Part shown: positions 1 to 6,671 of the stretch, in pieces
Layout: the number at the start of each line of letters is the position of its first letter
Position numbering within the stretch: the stretch's first letter is position 1
Assembly: GCA_018648445.1 (NCBI GenBank)
Contig: JABGRG010000039.1
Coordinates: 1 to 36,036, forward strand
Source: Rhodospirillales bacterium
GTDB lineage: Bacteria > Pseudomonadota > Alphaproteobacteria > Rhodospirillales_A > JACZKS01
DNA: 36,036 bases
Reading direction: 5' to 3'
Position numbers and translations under genes: made by a program
The notes under the pieces: model-generated
Seen by the model: only the letters and a program-made list of their open reading frames with translations
Databases searched by the model: none
What the model was told of the DNA's origin: nothing

Positions 1-10
1 CAAAGAAAGA

Positions 11-57
11 CCGGGCTCCGCCCAGACCCGCAAAGGGACGCGTCCCTTTGATCCCGG
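11..57 (+). repeat. 47-bp palindromic intergenic element, copy 1
   Basis: Begins CCGGGCTCCGCCC and ends TTTGATCCCGG. The core at 31-50, CAAAGGGACGCGTCCCTTTG, is a perfect 20-bp palindrome. A second copy lies in opposite orientation at 523-569. The outer ends CCGGG/CCCGG are themselves complementary. It resembles REP-like dispersed intergenic elements of GC-rich alphaproteobacteria. The function is unknown; transcript-end hairpin or mRNA stabiliser are possibilities. Confidence 0.75.
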
Positions 58-250
58 CAATTCGAGACCTTTCACCGAAACCCCTGTTCTCCACCATATC
101 AAAGAGCAAAACCAGCATATTAACCCATTTCACACACCCCGCCCCCAAAATGACGACTTTTCCGCCACTGACAAAAAGCCAAAAAACCCGTCAATGCATT
201 GACACAGAACGAGAATTCTCCCTCGCCCGCGCTCAATTCCCCACGTTTTA

Positions 251-280
251 TCGTCATTCCTCGTCATTAATCGTCATTTT
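251..280 (+). promoter_or_regulatory. Three tandem TCGTCATT boxes at exact 10-bp spacing
   Basis: TCGTCATT occurs at 251, 261 and 271, each followed by a different dinucleotide (CC, AA, TT). An inverted copy, AATGACGA, lies at 149-156. Direct repeats spaced by one helical turn are typical binding sites of OmpR/PhoB-family response regulators, and the half-site resembles the TGTCAT of PhoB boxes. The cognate regulator and target gene are not visible in the window. Confidence 0.4.
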
Positions 281-355
281 CCCATATTTTCCTTTGTTTT
301 CAACGCTAACACTCCACCACTCCGGCCCAACAAAACGCTCCGAAAACGTGGATAT

Positions 356-367
356 GGATAATTATCC
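356..367. promoter_or_regulatory. Perfect 12-bp palindrome GGATAATTATCC
   Basis: GGATAATTATCC equals its own reverse complement and lies in the AT-rich part of the 1-680 intergenic region. It could be a dimeric regulator site. The GATAATTATC core is reminiscent of parts of Fur-type boxes but is too short to assign. Confidence 0.25.
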
Positions 368-522
368 TATTTTCCGCAAAAAGTCAAGTGCTTTGGTTCA
401 AACGCCCCGCACCCGCCACCTTAAAGGTAAATAAATCTTGAGGTCGGGTAACAATTTTGATCACGTCGGTGATTGCATCATAGTTTTCCAATATGCGGCA
501 ATTTCCCGAATCAGCGAAACCA

Positions 523-569
523 CCGGGATCAAAGGGCCTCGGCCCTTTGCGGGAACGGGCGGAGCCCGG
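523..569 (-). repeat. 47-bp palindromic intergenic element, copy 2 (inverted)
   Basis: Read on the minus strand this matches the 11-57 element over its whole length, with a three-base change in the spacer (AGA to GTT) and changes in the core. The core 530-549 has 9-bp arms CAAAGGGCC and GGCCCTTTG around TC. Relative to copy 1, one stem pair is changed on both sides (A:T to C:G), so pairing is preserved. That suggests selection on the hairpin rather than on primary sequence. Confidence 0.75.
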
Positions 570-680
570 CATTTTCTTGAAAATCGCGTTCAGGCGCCAC
601 GCAGGCTGCGCTCCCGCTTGGTCGCTAGTCGAGGCGCTGTGCGCCCCTCCGGGCTCGCTGTCGAAGATCGGGCCTGCGCC

Positions 681-1811
681 CTAAATATAAAACGCCTTCA
701 ACGGCGGAAAGCCGTTGAACCCGACCGACGCGTACGTCGTCGTGTAGGCTCCCGCTTTCAGCAGCAGCACCTTGTCGCCGACTTTCAGGCCCAGCGGCAG
801 TTGGTAGCCCGCGTTTTCGTACAGGATATCCGCGCCGTCGCAGGTGGGGCCGGCGATGGCGACGGGGCCTTCGGATGATCCGTCGTGCGGCGTGGCGATG
901 GGGTATTGGATGGCTTCGTCCATGGTTTCGGCGAGGCCGCCGAACTTGCCGATGTCGAGGTACACCCAGCGCACGCCGTTGGCGTAGTCCTTGCTGGAAA
1001 TCAGCACCACTTCGGTCTCGATGACGCCCGCTTCCGCCGTGATGGAGCGCCCCGGTTCGATGATCATTTCGGGCGGGTTGTCGCCGAAATGGCGGGCAAT
1101 GGCGGCGCGGATGGTTTGGCCCACGGTGTCCAGATCGGGCACATCCTTGCGGTAGCGCACGGGGTAACCGCCGCCCATGTTGATCATGCGCAAGTTAAGC
1201 CCGCGTTCGGCGGTCGCGTCGAACACCTTGGCGGCGTTGCCGATGGCTATGTCCCACTGGCACGCGTCGGTTTGTTGCGAGCCCACGTGGAAGGAAATTC
1301 CCACCGGGTCGAGGCCCCTATCGCGGGCGCGCAGCATGAGGTCGGCGGCCATGTCCAACTCGCAGCCGAACTTGCGCGACAGCGGCCAGTCGGCCCCGTC
1401 GCCCGACGTCAGAATGCGGCAATAGACGCCCGCTTCCGGGGCGGCAACGGCCAGCTTTTCCAGCTCGGCCTCGGAATCGAAAGCGAACAGGCGAATGCCG
1501 CGGGCATACGCGGCCTCGATGTCGGCGCTTTTCTTAATGGTATTGCCGTAGATGATGCTCTCGGGCGGCGCGCCCAAGGACAGGCAGGTCTCGATCTCGA
1601 ACATGGATGCGGCGTCGAACCCTGAATCCAGCGCGATCAGGGTTTCAAGCACCTCGCGCGCCGGATTGGCCTTGACCGCGTAGGAAATGGATGCGTCGGG
1701 AACGGTATCGCGGACGCGGGCGTAGCTTTCGACGACCACGTCGAGATCGACCACCAGACACGGCGTGTCGGCGCGGTGTTCGGCCAGAAAGCGTTCAATC
1801 TTCGGGGTCAT
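681..1811 (-). CDS. Ornithine/lysine-type decarboxylase (PLP fold type III)
   Basis: A 376-residue alanine-racemase-fold decarboxylase, expected to convert L-ornithine to putrescine (possibly also lysine to cadaverine) in the cytoplasm. Seen: the PLP lysine in YAVKANP (K47), HVGSQ (175-179), the glycine-rich GGGYP (213-217), the phosphate-binding EPGR (252-255), the catalytic C324-D325 in GPTCDGAD, and GAYTTTYASVGFNG near the C terminus, whose tyrosine contacts PLP. Length matches bacterial eukaryote-type ODCs. The ATG is preceded by GGGAGA at good spacing. The gene lies 26 nt downstream of thiSG on the same strand, so the two may be cotranscribed. Alphaproteobacterial members of this family can be ornithine-specific, lysine-specific or dual, and sequence reading alone does not settle which. 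A biosynthetic arginine decarboxylase is unlikely because those are much longer. Confidence 0.88.
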   Translation of the reverse strand: MTPKIERFLAEHRADTPCLVVDLDVVVESYARVRDTVPDASISYAVKANPAREVLETLIALDSGFDAASMFEIETCLSLGAPPESIIYGNTIKKSADIEAAYARGIRLFAFDSEAELEKLAVAAPEAGVYCRILTSGDGADWPLSRKFGCELDMAADLMLRARDRGLDPVGISFHVGSQQTDACQWDIAIGNAAKVFDATAERGLNLRMINMGGGYPVRYRKDVPDLDTVGQTIRAAIARHFGDNPPEMIIEPGRSITAEAGVIETEVVLISSKDYANGVRWVYLDIGKFGGLAETMDEAIQYPIATPHDGSSEGPVAIAGPTCDGADILYENAGYQLPLGLKVGDKVLLLKAGAYTTTYASVGFNGFPPLKAFYI

Positions 1812-1837
1812 GCGTTTGTCTCCCGCCCCTCAGACGC

Positions 1838-2833
1838 CTAGATCAGTCCCGCCAGCGGCGAGGACGGATCGGCATACATTTTTCGCGGCATGCGGCCCGC
1901 CAGATAGGCCAGACGACCGGCCTCGACGGCGGCCTTCATGGCCCGCGCCATGCGGATCGGATCTTTCGCTTCGGCGATGGCGGTGTTCATGAGCACACCG
2001 TCGCAGCCCAGTTCCATGGCCACGGCCGCATCCGACGCCGTACCGACGCCCGCATCGACCAGCACCGGCACGCTGGATTGTTCTTTAATGAGGCGGATGT
2101 TGACCGGGCTTTGCACGCCCAGCCCCGAACCGATGGGGGCCGCCAGCGGCATGATCGCCGAGCAGCCCAGGTCTTCCAGCCGCTTGGCCATGATGGGATC
2201 GTCGCTGCAATAGACCATCACCTTGAAGCCCTCGGCGATAAGTATTTCCGCCGCCGACAGGGTTTCCACCATATTCGGATAAAGCGTTTTCTGGTCGCCC
2301 AGCACCTCCAGCTTGACCAGATCCCAGCCGCCCGCCTCGCGCGCCAGACGCAGCGTGCGCAGGGCATCCTCGCCGGTGAAGCAGCCCGCCGTATTGGGCA
2401 GGTAGGTGTACTTTTTCGGGTCCACGTAGTCCATCAGCATGGGCTGGCCGGGGTCGGAGATGTTGACCCGGCGCACCGCCACGGTAACGATTTCGGCCCC
2501 CGAGGCTTCGATGGCGCGGGCGGTTTCTTCCAGATCCTTGTACTTGCCGGTGCCCACCAGCAGGCGCGATTTGAAGGTGAGCCCGGCCACCTCGAAGGGA
2601 TCGTCATTGATTTCGGGCGCGCCGCCGCCGATGAAATGGACGATTTCGAACTTGTCGCCGTCCTCTACCGCCGTGTCGCCGTAAGCCGATTTGGGAACCA
2701 GTTCAAGATTTCGCTCGACGGCGACTTTCTTGGATTCGAGGCCGATCTCGCTCAGCATCTTGTCGACTGTGATCGGGGCGTCGAAGCCACGCTCTTCGCC
2801 GTTAATGGTCACGCGCATGGGACGTTCATCCAT
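1838..2833 (-). CDS. thiG: Fused sulfur carrier ThiS / thiazole synthase ThiG
   Basis: A 331-residue fusion. Residues 1-71 are a ThiS-like beta-grasp domain ending in Gly-Gly-Gly (69-71). Residues about 78-331 are ThiG, which builds the thiamin thiazole phosphate from deoxyxylulose phosphate, dehydroglycine and ThiS thiocarboxylate. In ThiG, the Schiff-base lysine is K174 in LVKLEVLGD, and the barrel motifs [12 protein letters not shown] (229-240), [12 protein letters not shown] (259-270) and [14 protein letters not shown] (279-292) are intact. A free ThiS must end in a C-terminal glycine carboxylate to be adenylated by ThiF. Here the glycines are internal, which implies either cleavage of the linker or a variant sulfur route. 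The first ATG is chosen; a second in-frame ATG lies five codons later and is equally compatible with ThiS. No other thi gene is in the window. The decarboxylase follows 26 nt downstream. Confidence 0.92.
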   Translation of the reverse strand: MDERPMRVTINGEERGFDAPITVDKMLSEIGLESKKVAVERNLELVPKSAYGDTAVEDGDKFEIVHFIGGGAPEINDDPFEVAGLTFKSRLLVGTGKYKDLEETARAIEASGAEIVTVAVRRVNISDPGQPMLMDYVDPKKYTYLPNTAGCFTGEDALRTLRLAREAGGWDLVKLEVLGDQKTLYPNMVETLSAAEILIAEGFKVMVYCSDDPIMAKRLEDLGCSAIMPLAAPIGSGLGVQSPVNIRLIKEQSSVPVLVDAGVGTASDAAVAMELGCDGVLMNTAIAEAKDPIRMARAMKAAVEAGRLAYLAGRMPRKMYADPSSPLAGLI

Positions 2834-2853
2834 TCAATCTCGGTTACAGCCAA

Positions 2854-2904
2854 CATATACCATCTCCGGCCCTGTTTTTCACGGGCTGGGAAACAGGGTA
2901 TATG
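2854..2904 (-). promoter_or_regulatory. Structured leader hairpin upstream of thiSG
   Basis: An outer stem of CATATACC (2854-2861) with GGTATATG (2897-2904) encloses an inner stem CTGTTT (2872-2877) with AAACAG (2891-2896). A one-sided bulge separates the two stems. The structure ends about 20 nt before the thiSG start codon, in what should be its 5' untranslated region. No TPP-riboswitch signature (CUGAGA or the conserved pyrophosphate-sensor core) is present, so this is not called a riboswitch. Its role is unknown. Confidence 0.4.
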
Positions 2905-2941
2905 CGCCTTTGCGGCGCGCGTGTTATAAGTCGTGACACGT

Positions 2942-2967
2942 TTGTGATCAATGTGTTGATTACACAA
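2942..2967. promoter_or_regulatory. Imperfect inverted repeat between thiSG and accB
   Basis: ATCAATGTGTTGAT (2947-2960) is an inverted repeat with a TGTG spacer. It is flanked by TTGTG (2942-2946) and CACAA (2963-2967), giving a second pair of arms with a 2-nt offset on one side. It lies between two divergent genes, about 60 bp upstream of the accB start. It could be a dimeric operator. The halves are an inside-out arrangement of FNR half-sites, so FNR is not claimed. Confidence 0.3.
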
Positions 2968-3024
2968 TTACCCCCAATCGTAACGTTCGATTGAATTGAC
3001 GAACCCAGACTATCGCGAGGAAAT

Positions 3025-3495
3025 ATGCCGAGGGACGGAAACAAACCCGACATCGACGCCACTTTGGTAAAAAAACTGGCCCGGCTTCTTGACCAGACCG
3101 GCCTGACCGAAATTGAATACGGCCAGCAGGATTGGCATCTGCGGGTGTCCAAGAACGTCGCGGCCCCGGCCATGACGAGCGTTTCGGTCGCGCCGCCAGC
3201 GGCGGCGGCTGCCCCGGCTGCGCCGGAACCGGCGGCGGACGCTGACGACATTTCCAAGCATCCCGGTCTGGTGAGCTCGCCCATGGTCGGCGTCGGCTAT
3301 ACCCAGTCCGATCCCGATACCGCGCCGTTTGTTCAGATCGGCGGACATGTCAACGAGGGCGACACCATTTTGCTGATCGAGGCCATGAAGGTTTTCAACC
3401 CCATCAAGGCGCCGCGCTCGGGCAAGGTGACGCGCATCATGCTGACCAACGGCGCACCGGTGGAGTTTGGCGAACCCCTGATGATCATCGAGTAG
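3025..3495 (+). CDS. accB: Biotin carboxyl carrier protein of acetyl-CoA carboxylase
   Basis: 156 residues. It carries biotin, shuttling CO2 from AccC to the AccAD carboxyltransferase in malonyl-CoA synthesis. An N-terminal region with DWHLRVSK (36-43) leads to an Ala/Pro-rich flexible linker (47-72). The C-terminal biotinyl domain (about 80-156) has the biotinylation motif EAMKVF with K122. It also has SSPMVGVGY, the thumb-containing start of BCCP biotinyl domains. The ATG is preceded by GAGGAAAT. The gene is followed 6 nt later by accC, the classical accBC operon. Confidence 0.96.
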   Translation: MPRDGNKPDIDATLVKKLARLLDQTGLTEIEYGQQDWHLRVSKNVAAPAMTSVSVAPPAAAAAPAAPEPAADADDISKHPGLVSSPMVGVGYTQSDPDTAPFVQIGGHVNEGDTILLIEAMKVFNPIKAPRSGKVTRIMLTNGAPVEFGEPLMIIE

Positions 3496-3501
3496 GCGCG
3501 G

Positions 3502-4845
3502 ATGTTCGAAAAAATCCTTATCGCCAACCGCGGCGAAATTGCGCTTCGCATTCAACGCGCGTGCCGTGAAATGGGCATTAAGACGGTGGCCGTTCATTCG
3601 ACGGCGGATGCCGACGCCATGCACGTGCGGCTGGCCGACGAATCCGTTTGCATCGGACCGCCCGCGCCGGCGCAAAGCTATCTGAACATGCACCAGATTC
3701 TTTCTGCGGCGACCATCAGCAACGCCGAGGCGATCCACCCCGGCTACGGCTTTTTGTCTGAAAACGCCGATTTCGCCCAAATGGTCGAGGAACACGGCTT
3801 CGTATTTATCGGTCCCTCGCCCGAACACATCCGCCTGATGGGCGACAAGATCGCAGCCCGCAAGACCGCCATTGAAACGGGAATTCCCTGCGTTCCGGGT
3901 TCCGAAGGGGGCGTCGAGACGCCCGAGGAAGCCGCCGCGGTCGCCGAGGAAATCGGATACCCGGTGCTGATCAAGGCGTCCGCCGGTGGCGGCGGCAAGG
4001 GCATGAAGATCGCCGAATCGGCCGACGAGATTGCGGATGCGTTCAATTTGGCGCGGCGCGAGGCCGAGGCCAATTTCGGCAATCCGGAAGTCTATATCGA
4101 GAAATTCCTGCGCGCGCCGCGTCACATCGAGGTCCAGTTGCTGGGCGACATGCATGGCAACGTGGTTCATCTGGGCGAACGCGACTGTTCGGTCCAACGC
4201 CGCCACCAGAAGGTGATCGAGGAAGCCCCCTCGCCCGCTCTAAACGAGGACGAACGCAAGCGCATCGGCGAAATCGCCGCCGATGCAGCCCGCAAGATCG
4301 GCTATCGCAGCGCCGGTACCGTCGAGTTCATGTACGAGAACGGCGAGTTCTTCTTCATTGAAATGAACACGCGGCTGCAGGTGGAACACCCGGTGACCGA
4401 AGCCATCTGCGGCCTTGATCTGGCCGCCGAAATGATCCGCGTCGCGTCTGGCTCGCCGCTGGGTTACACCCAGGAGGACATCACCTTCACCGGCCACGCC
4501 ATCGAGTGCCGGATCAATGCCGAAAATCCCGAAACCTTCATGCCGTGTCCGGGCAAGATCGGTGACTATCACGTACCGGGCGGATGGGGTGTGCGGGTCG
4601 ATTCGGCGCTGTACGCGGGCTACTCGGTGCCGCCCTATTACGACAGCATGATCGCCAAGCTGATTGTTCGCGGCGCGCACCGCAACGAATGCCTGATGCG
4701 TCTGCGCCGGGCGCTTGACGAGATGGTGATCGACGGGTTGGAAACGACCATCCCGCTGCATCAGCGCATCATCCAGACCACCGAATTCATCGACGGCGAA
4801 TACGACAACCGCTGGCTTGAACGCCTGCTGGACGGTGATGACTGA
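3502..4845 (+). CDS. accC: Biotin carboxylase subunit of acetyl-CoA carboxylase
   Basis: 447 residues, the normal length for AccC. It carboxylates BCCP-bound biotin using ATP and bicarbonate. Seen: the N-terminal MFEKILIANRGEIALRI, IHPGYGFLSENA (79-90), the ATP-grasp glycine loop KASAGGGGKGMK (158-169), and the HxxxxxRDCS-type region followed by FFIEMNTRLQVEHPVTE with the catalytic glutamates and arginine. The last codons overlap the start of aat: the aat ATG at 4838 lies inside the accC GAT-GAC-TGA end, suggesting translational coupling. Confidence 0.97.
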   Translation: MFEKILIANRGEIALRIQRACREMGIKTVAVHSTADADAMHVRLADESVCIGPPAPAQSYLNMHQILSAATISNAEAIHPGYGFLSENADFAQMVEEHGFVFIGPSPEHIRLMGDKIAARKTAIETGIPCVPGSEGGVETPEEAAAVAEEIGYPVLIKASAGGGGKGMKIAESADEIADAFNLARREAEANFGNPEVYIEKFLRAPRHIEVQLLGDMHGNVVHLGERDCSVQRRHQKVIEEAPSPALNEDERKRIGEIAADAARKIGYRSAGTVEFMYENGEFFFIEMNTRLQVEHPVTEAICGLDLAAEMIRVASGSPLGYTQEDITFTGHAIECRINAENPETFMPCPGKIGDYHVPGGWGVRVDSALYAGYSVPPYYDSMIAKLIVRGAHRNECLMRLRRALDEMVIDGLETTIPLHQRIIQTTEFIDGEYDNRWLERLLDGDD

Positions 4846-5524
4846 CCTCCGCGAGGACGACTACGAACTAACGCCCGAATTACTGCTGCGCGCCTATTCG
4901 GTGGGCATCTTTCCCATGGCCGAAAGCCGCAAGGACAAATCCGTATTCTGGGTCGATCCGCGCACGCGCGGGGTACTGCCGCTGGACGGACTTCACGTTT
5001 CGCGCAGCCTGCGCAAGGTCCTGCGGCAGAAACGTTTCGAAGTTTCCTGCGACACCGCCTTTTCCGAGGTGATTGCCGCCTGCGCCGAACCCCGCCCCGA
5101 CCATCCCGACACCTGGATCAACGCGCCGATTGTGCGGGCCTATACGCAGCTGCATGAAATGGATTTCGTTCATTCGGTGGAATGCCGGCGCGAGGGGGAA
5201 CTGGTGGGCGGCCTGTACGGCGTGTCCATCGGCGGCGCGTTTTTCGGTGAAAGCATGTTCTCGCATGTCACCGACGCCAGCAAGGTGGCACTGGTTCATC
5301 TGGTGGCGCGGCTGCGTTTCGCGAAGTTCAAGTTATTGGACGTGCAATTCGAGACCGAACACCTGCTGCGCTTCGGCGTGACCGAAATCCCGGCAACGGA
5401 CTATCATAGGCGGCTGGAAAAGGCGTTGAGGGCCGGGGCTCAGTTCCCGACCGAGCTTTCGGAATCCGACGAGGCCTCGGCGCTGGCGGAAGTGTTGCGG
5501 CAATCCAAGACCCAGACGTCGTAG
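4838..5524 (+). CDS. aat: Leucyl/phenylalanyl-tRNA-protein transferase
   Basis: 228 residues. It transfers Leu or Phe from tRNA to N-terminal Lys/Arg of proteins, creating N-degrons that ClpS delivers to ClpAP. Typical Aat motifs are present: LTPELLLRAYSVGIFPMAE (11-29), FWVDPRTRGVLPL (37-49), W-INAPIVRAY, GGLYGVSIGGAFFGESMF and LLDVQFETEHLLRFG. The ATG at 4838 is chosen because it gives the compact MTDLREDDYELTP start and an 8-bp overlap with accC; an in-frame ATG seven codons earlier would lie deeper inside accC. The 3' end overlaps the convergent DUF2155 gene by 85 bp. clpS and clpA, its functional partners, are about 11 kb downstream in the same window. Confidence 0.95.
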   Translation: MTDLREDDYELTPELLLRAYSVGIFPMAESRKDKSVFWVDPRTRGVLPLDGLHVSRSLRKVLRQKRFEVSCDTAFSEVIAACAEPRPDHPDTWINAPIVRAYTQLHEMDFVHSVECRREGELVGGLYGVSIGGAFFGESMFSHVTDASKVALVHLVARLRFAKFKLLDVQFETEHLLRFGVTEIPATDYHRRLEKALRAGAQFPTELSESDEASALAEVLRQSKTQTS

Positions 5525-5862
5525 ACCGGGTGTTCCATGGCCGACAGGGCCGGGCTGGAGGCGAACATCCAGCCGCGAAAGACGCTTAAGGCGGGCTCGC
5601 CGGGGCGCACTTCCCAGATATCCATGAATGCGGCGCTTTCCGGCGTTTCTTCGGGCGGGCGCTTGTCGCAGGTGCGCGCAACAATCTCGATGGTTCCGAA
5701 TTTGACGATCTCGCCGATGGGCGCGTCCATGGTGGAGACCTGTGCCGTCACCTTGTCCAGCGCCTGCAGCACGGCGACGTCATAAGCGTCGGCCCGCGCG
5801 CCGGACGTCGCGGCCGTCAGGCCCAACACCATTCCGATTATCGCTGTAGCAAGTTTACCCAT
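5440..5862 (-). CDS. Secreted DUF2155-domain protein
   Basis: 140 residues with a likely Sec signal peptide (residues 1-24, cleavage near SGARA/DA). The mature part begins with an ALDKVTAQVSTMDAPIGE segment. It continues with FGTIEIVARTCDKRPPEETPESAAFMDIWE and GWMFASSPALSAMEHPVYDVWVLDC, the hallmark of DUF2155. Two cysteines (C65, C121) could form a disulfide in the periplasm. No biochemical function is established for the family. The start at 5862 is chosen because it begins the signal peptide and is preceded by AGGAGAG and GGGGCGG. The last 17 residues (Ser/Ala-rich) lie antisense to the 3' end of aat. Its position between aat and the NDUFA12 gene is common in alphaproteobacteria. Confidence 0.85.
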   Translation of the reverse strand: MGKLATAIIGMVLGLTAATSGARADAYDVAVLQALDKVTAQVSTMDAPIGEIVKFGTIEIVARTCDKRPPEETPESAAFMDIWEVRPGEPALSVFRGWMFASSPALSAMEHPVYDVWVLDCRNTSASAEASSDSESSVGN

Positions 5863-5941
5863 CCGCCCCTGAACTCTCCTGACTACCTTTTCCGTCCGTT
5901 TAGGGGCGGAATACGGCAAATCGATGGCGAACGGGTCATCG

Positions 5942-6325
5942 TCAACCCGTTTGCGAAGGGGTGGAGTCCTCCGGAGACCAGGCCTCGTAATCGCCCGTGG
6001 CAGACCCGTGATGCCGCGATTTGAACTCGTGCCCCTGCGGCCGGTAGGCTTCGTTCGTACCACTCAGATTGGGCTGATGCCCCTTTTGCCACGCCTGCGC
6101 GGTCGCGGCGTCCTCGGTGAGGGGTTCATCCACCGTATGGTGCAGCCAGGCATGCCACTCGGGCGGCACTTTCGAGGCTTCATCCTTGCCCTTGTAAATC
6201 ACCCAGCGGCGCTGACGGCCGTATCGGCGGTCACGCTTGGCGCGATAGTACTTGTTGCCGAACTCGTCGGTCCCGACCATTTCACTGCAAAACAGGGTCG
6301 AAAAGATGGTCCCAATGGTAATCAC
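5942..6325 (-). CDS. NDUFA12-family complex I accessory protein
   Basis: 127 residues from the chosen GTG start. The family (B17.2 subunit of mitochondrial complex I and its alphaproteobacterial homologues) associates with the peripheral arm of NADH:ubiquinone oxidoreductase. Diagnostic sequence: TIGTIFSTLFCSEMVGTDEF (3-22), GNKYYRAK (23-30), then RRWVIYKGKDEASKVPPEW and HAWLHHTVDEPL. The tail is low-complexity. The GTG at 6323-6325 places the initiator right before the conserved core. An ATG at 6404-6406 would add 27 residues with no family resemblance and no clear ribosome site. The nuo operon itself is not in the window. Confidence 0.85.
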   Translation of the reverse strand: MITIGTIFSTLFCSEMVGTDEFGNKYYRAKRDRRYGRQRRWVIYKGKDEASKVPPEWHAWLHHTVDEPLTEDAATAQAWQKGHQPNLSGTNEAYRPQGHEFKSRHHGSATGDYEAWSPEDSTPSQTG

Positions 6326-6452
6326 GCGCGTATCCCGCTTTTTATGAAAGATTATCCTGAATATGGCATTTGCACCCGCCCCCGTCCAGCCCGACGGCAC
6401 CGCCAAACGGTCAATTGCGAATCATTGTCAAATGCCCATAAGCACACCCGGC

Positions 6453-6500
6453 ACACAATATCCAGTGTTTTTTCGCCCAATTAAACACGAAATGTAGTTG
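6453..6500 (+). promoter_or_regulatory. Phased pair of NrdR boxes
   Basis: Box 1 at 6453-6468, ACACAATATCCAGTGT, fits the NrdR consensus (acaCwAtATaTwGtgt) closely. Box 2 at 6485-6500, ACACGAAATGTAGTTG, fits less well. The two start exactly 32 bp apart, about three helical turns, the spacing expected of paired NrdR boxes. They precede nrdJ by about 170 bp, so repression by NrdR-(d)ATP of the class II reductase is inferred. No nrdR gene is in the window. Confidence 0.7.
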
Positions 6501-6526
6501 CGTACAGGGGGGTGTTAAGCTAAGTT
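6498..6526 (+). promoter_or_regulatory. Tentative nrdJ promoter
   Basis: TTGCGT (6498-6503) and TAAGTT (6521-6526) are separated by 17 bp. The -35 would overlap NrdR box 2, which is the geometry expected for repression. The hexamers match the sigma70 consensus only moderately. This would leave a leader of roughly 140 nt; a 6-bp inverted repeat GTAAAG/CTTTAC (6605-6626) lies within it. Confidence 0.3.
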
Positions 6527-6671
6527 TAGTGCCGTTTCGCCGTTGGGGGCACCTCATCTAGTGTTTTTTGGAGGGGAGGGGTAACTCCGGGTGAAACGTG
6601 CTCCGTAAAGGGGTATGGGGCTTTACACAAACCAGAACAAGTCGGCCATTCGCGCAACGAAGGGGGAGTAC

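Larger units (their letters stand above)
58..680. other. Long non-coding region with repeats and candidate operators
   Basis: No convincing gene is seen here. The reading frames that cross it run through the palindromic elements and show no family resemblance. The left half (about 60-440) is clearly more AT-rich than the rest of the window and holds the 251-280 direct repeat and the 356-367 palindrome. The right end (about 580-680), just downstream of the decarboxylase stop, contains on the minus strand a small GGCGC-ACA-GCGCC hairpin, without a T tract. The promoter of a gene beyond the left edge may lie here. Confidence 0.5.

Noticed and set aside
48..434. Plus-strand reading frame in the left intergenic region
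   Set aside because: It starts inside the palindromic element, runs through AT-rich repeat sequence, and has no ribosome site or recognisable motif.
384..572. Short minus-strand frame that might be a gene remnant
   Set aside because: Part of the frame is encoded by the 47-bp repeat element; the remainder is too short and unlike any family known to me.
2947..2960. FNR site upstream of accB
   Set aside because: The half-sites are in the reverse order (ATCAA-N4-TTGAT instead of TTGAT-N4-ATCAA).
2834..3024. TPP riboswitch upstream of thiSG
   Set aside because: A hairpin is present, but none of the conserved thiamin-riboswitch core sequences could be found on the minus strand.
6549..6564. Third NrdR box
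   Set aside because: Only about 11 of 16 positions fit and it is 96 bp from box 1. Too weak to call as a site alongside the phased pair.
6326..6671. Cobalamin riboswitch upstream of the B12-dependent nrdJ
   Set aside because: No B12-box-like sequence was recognised; the NrdR boxes give a better explanation for regulation.
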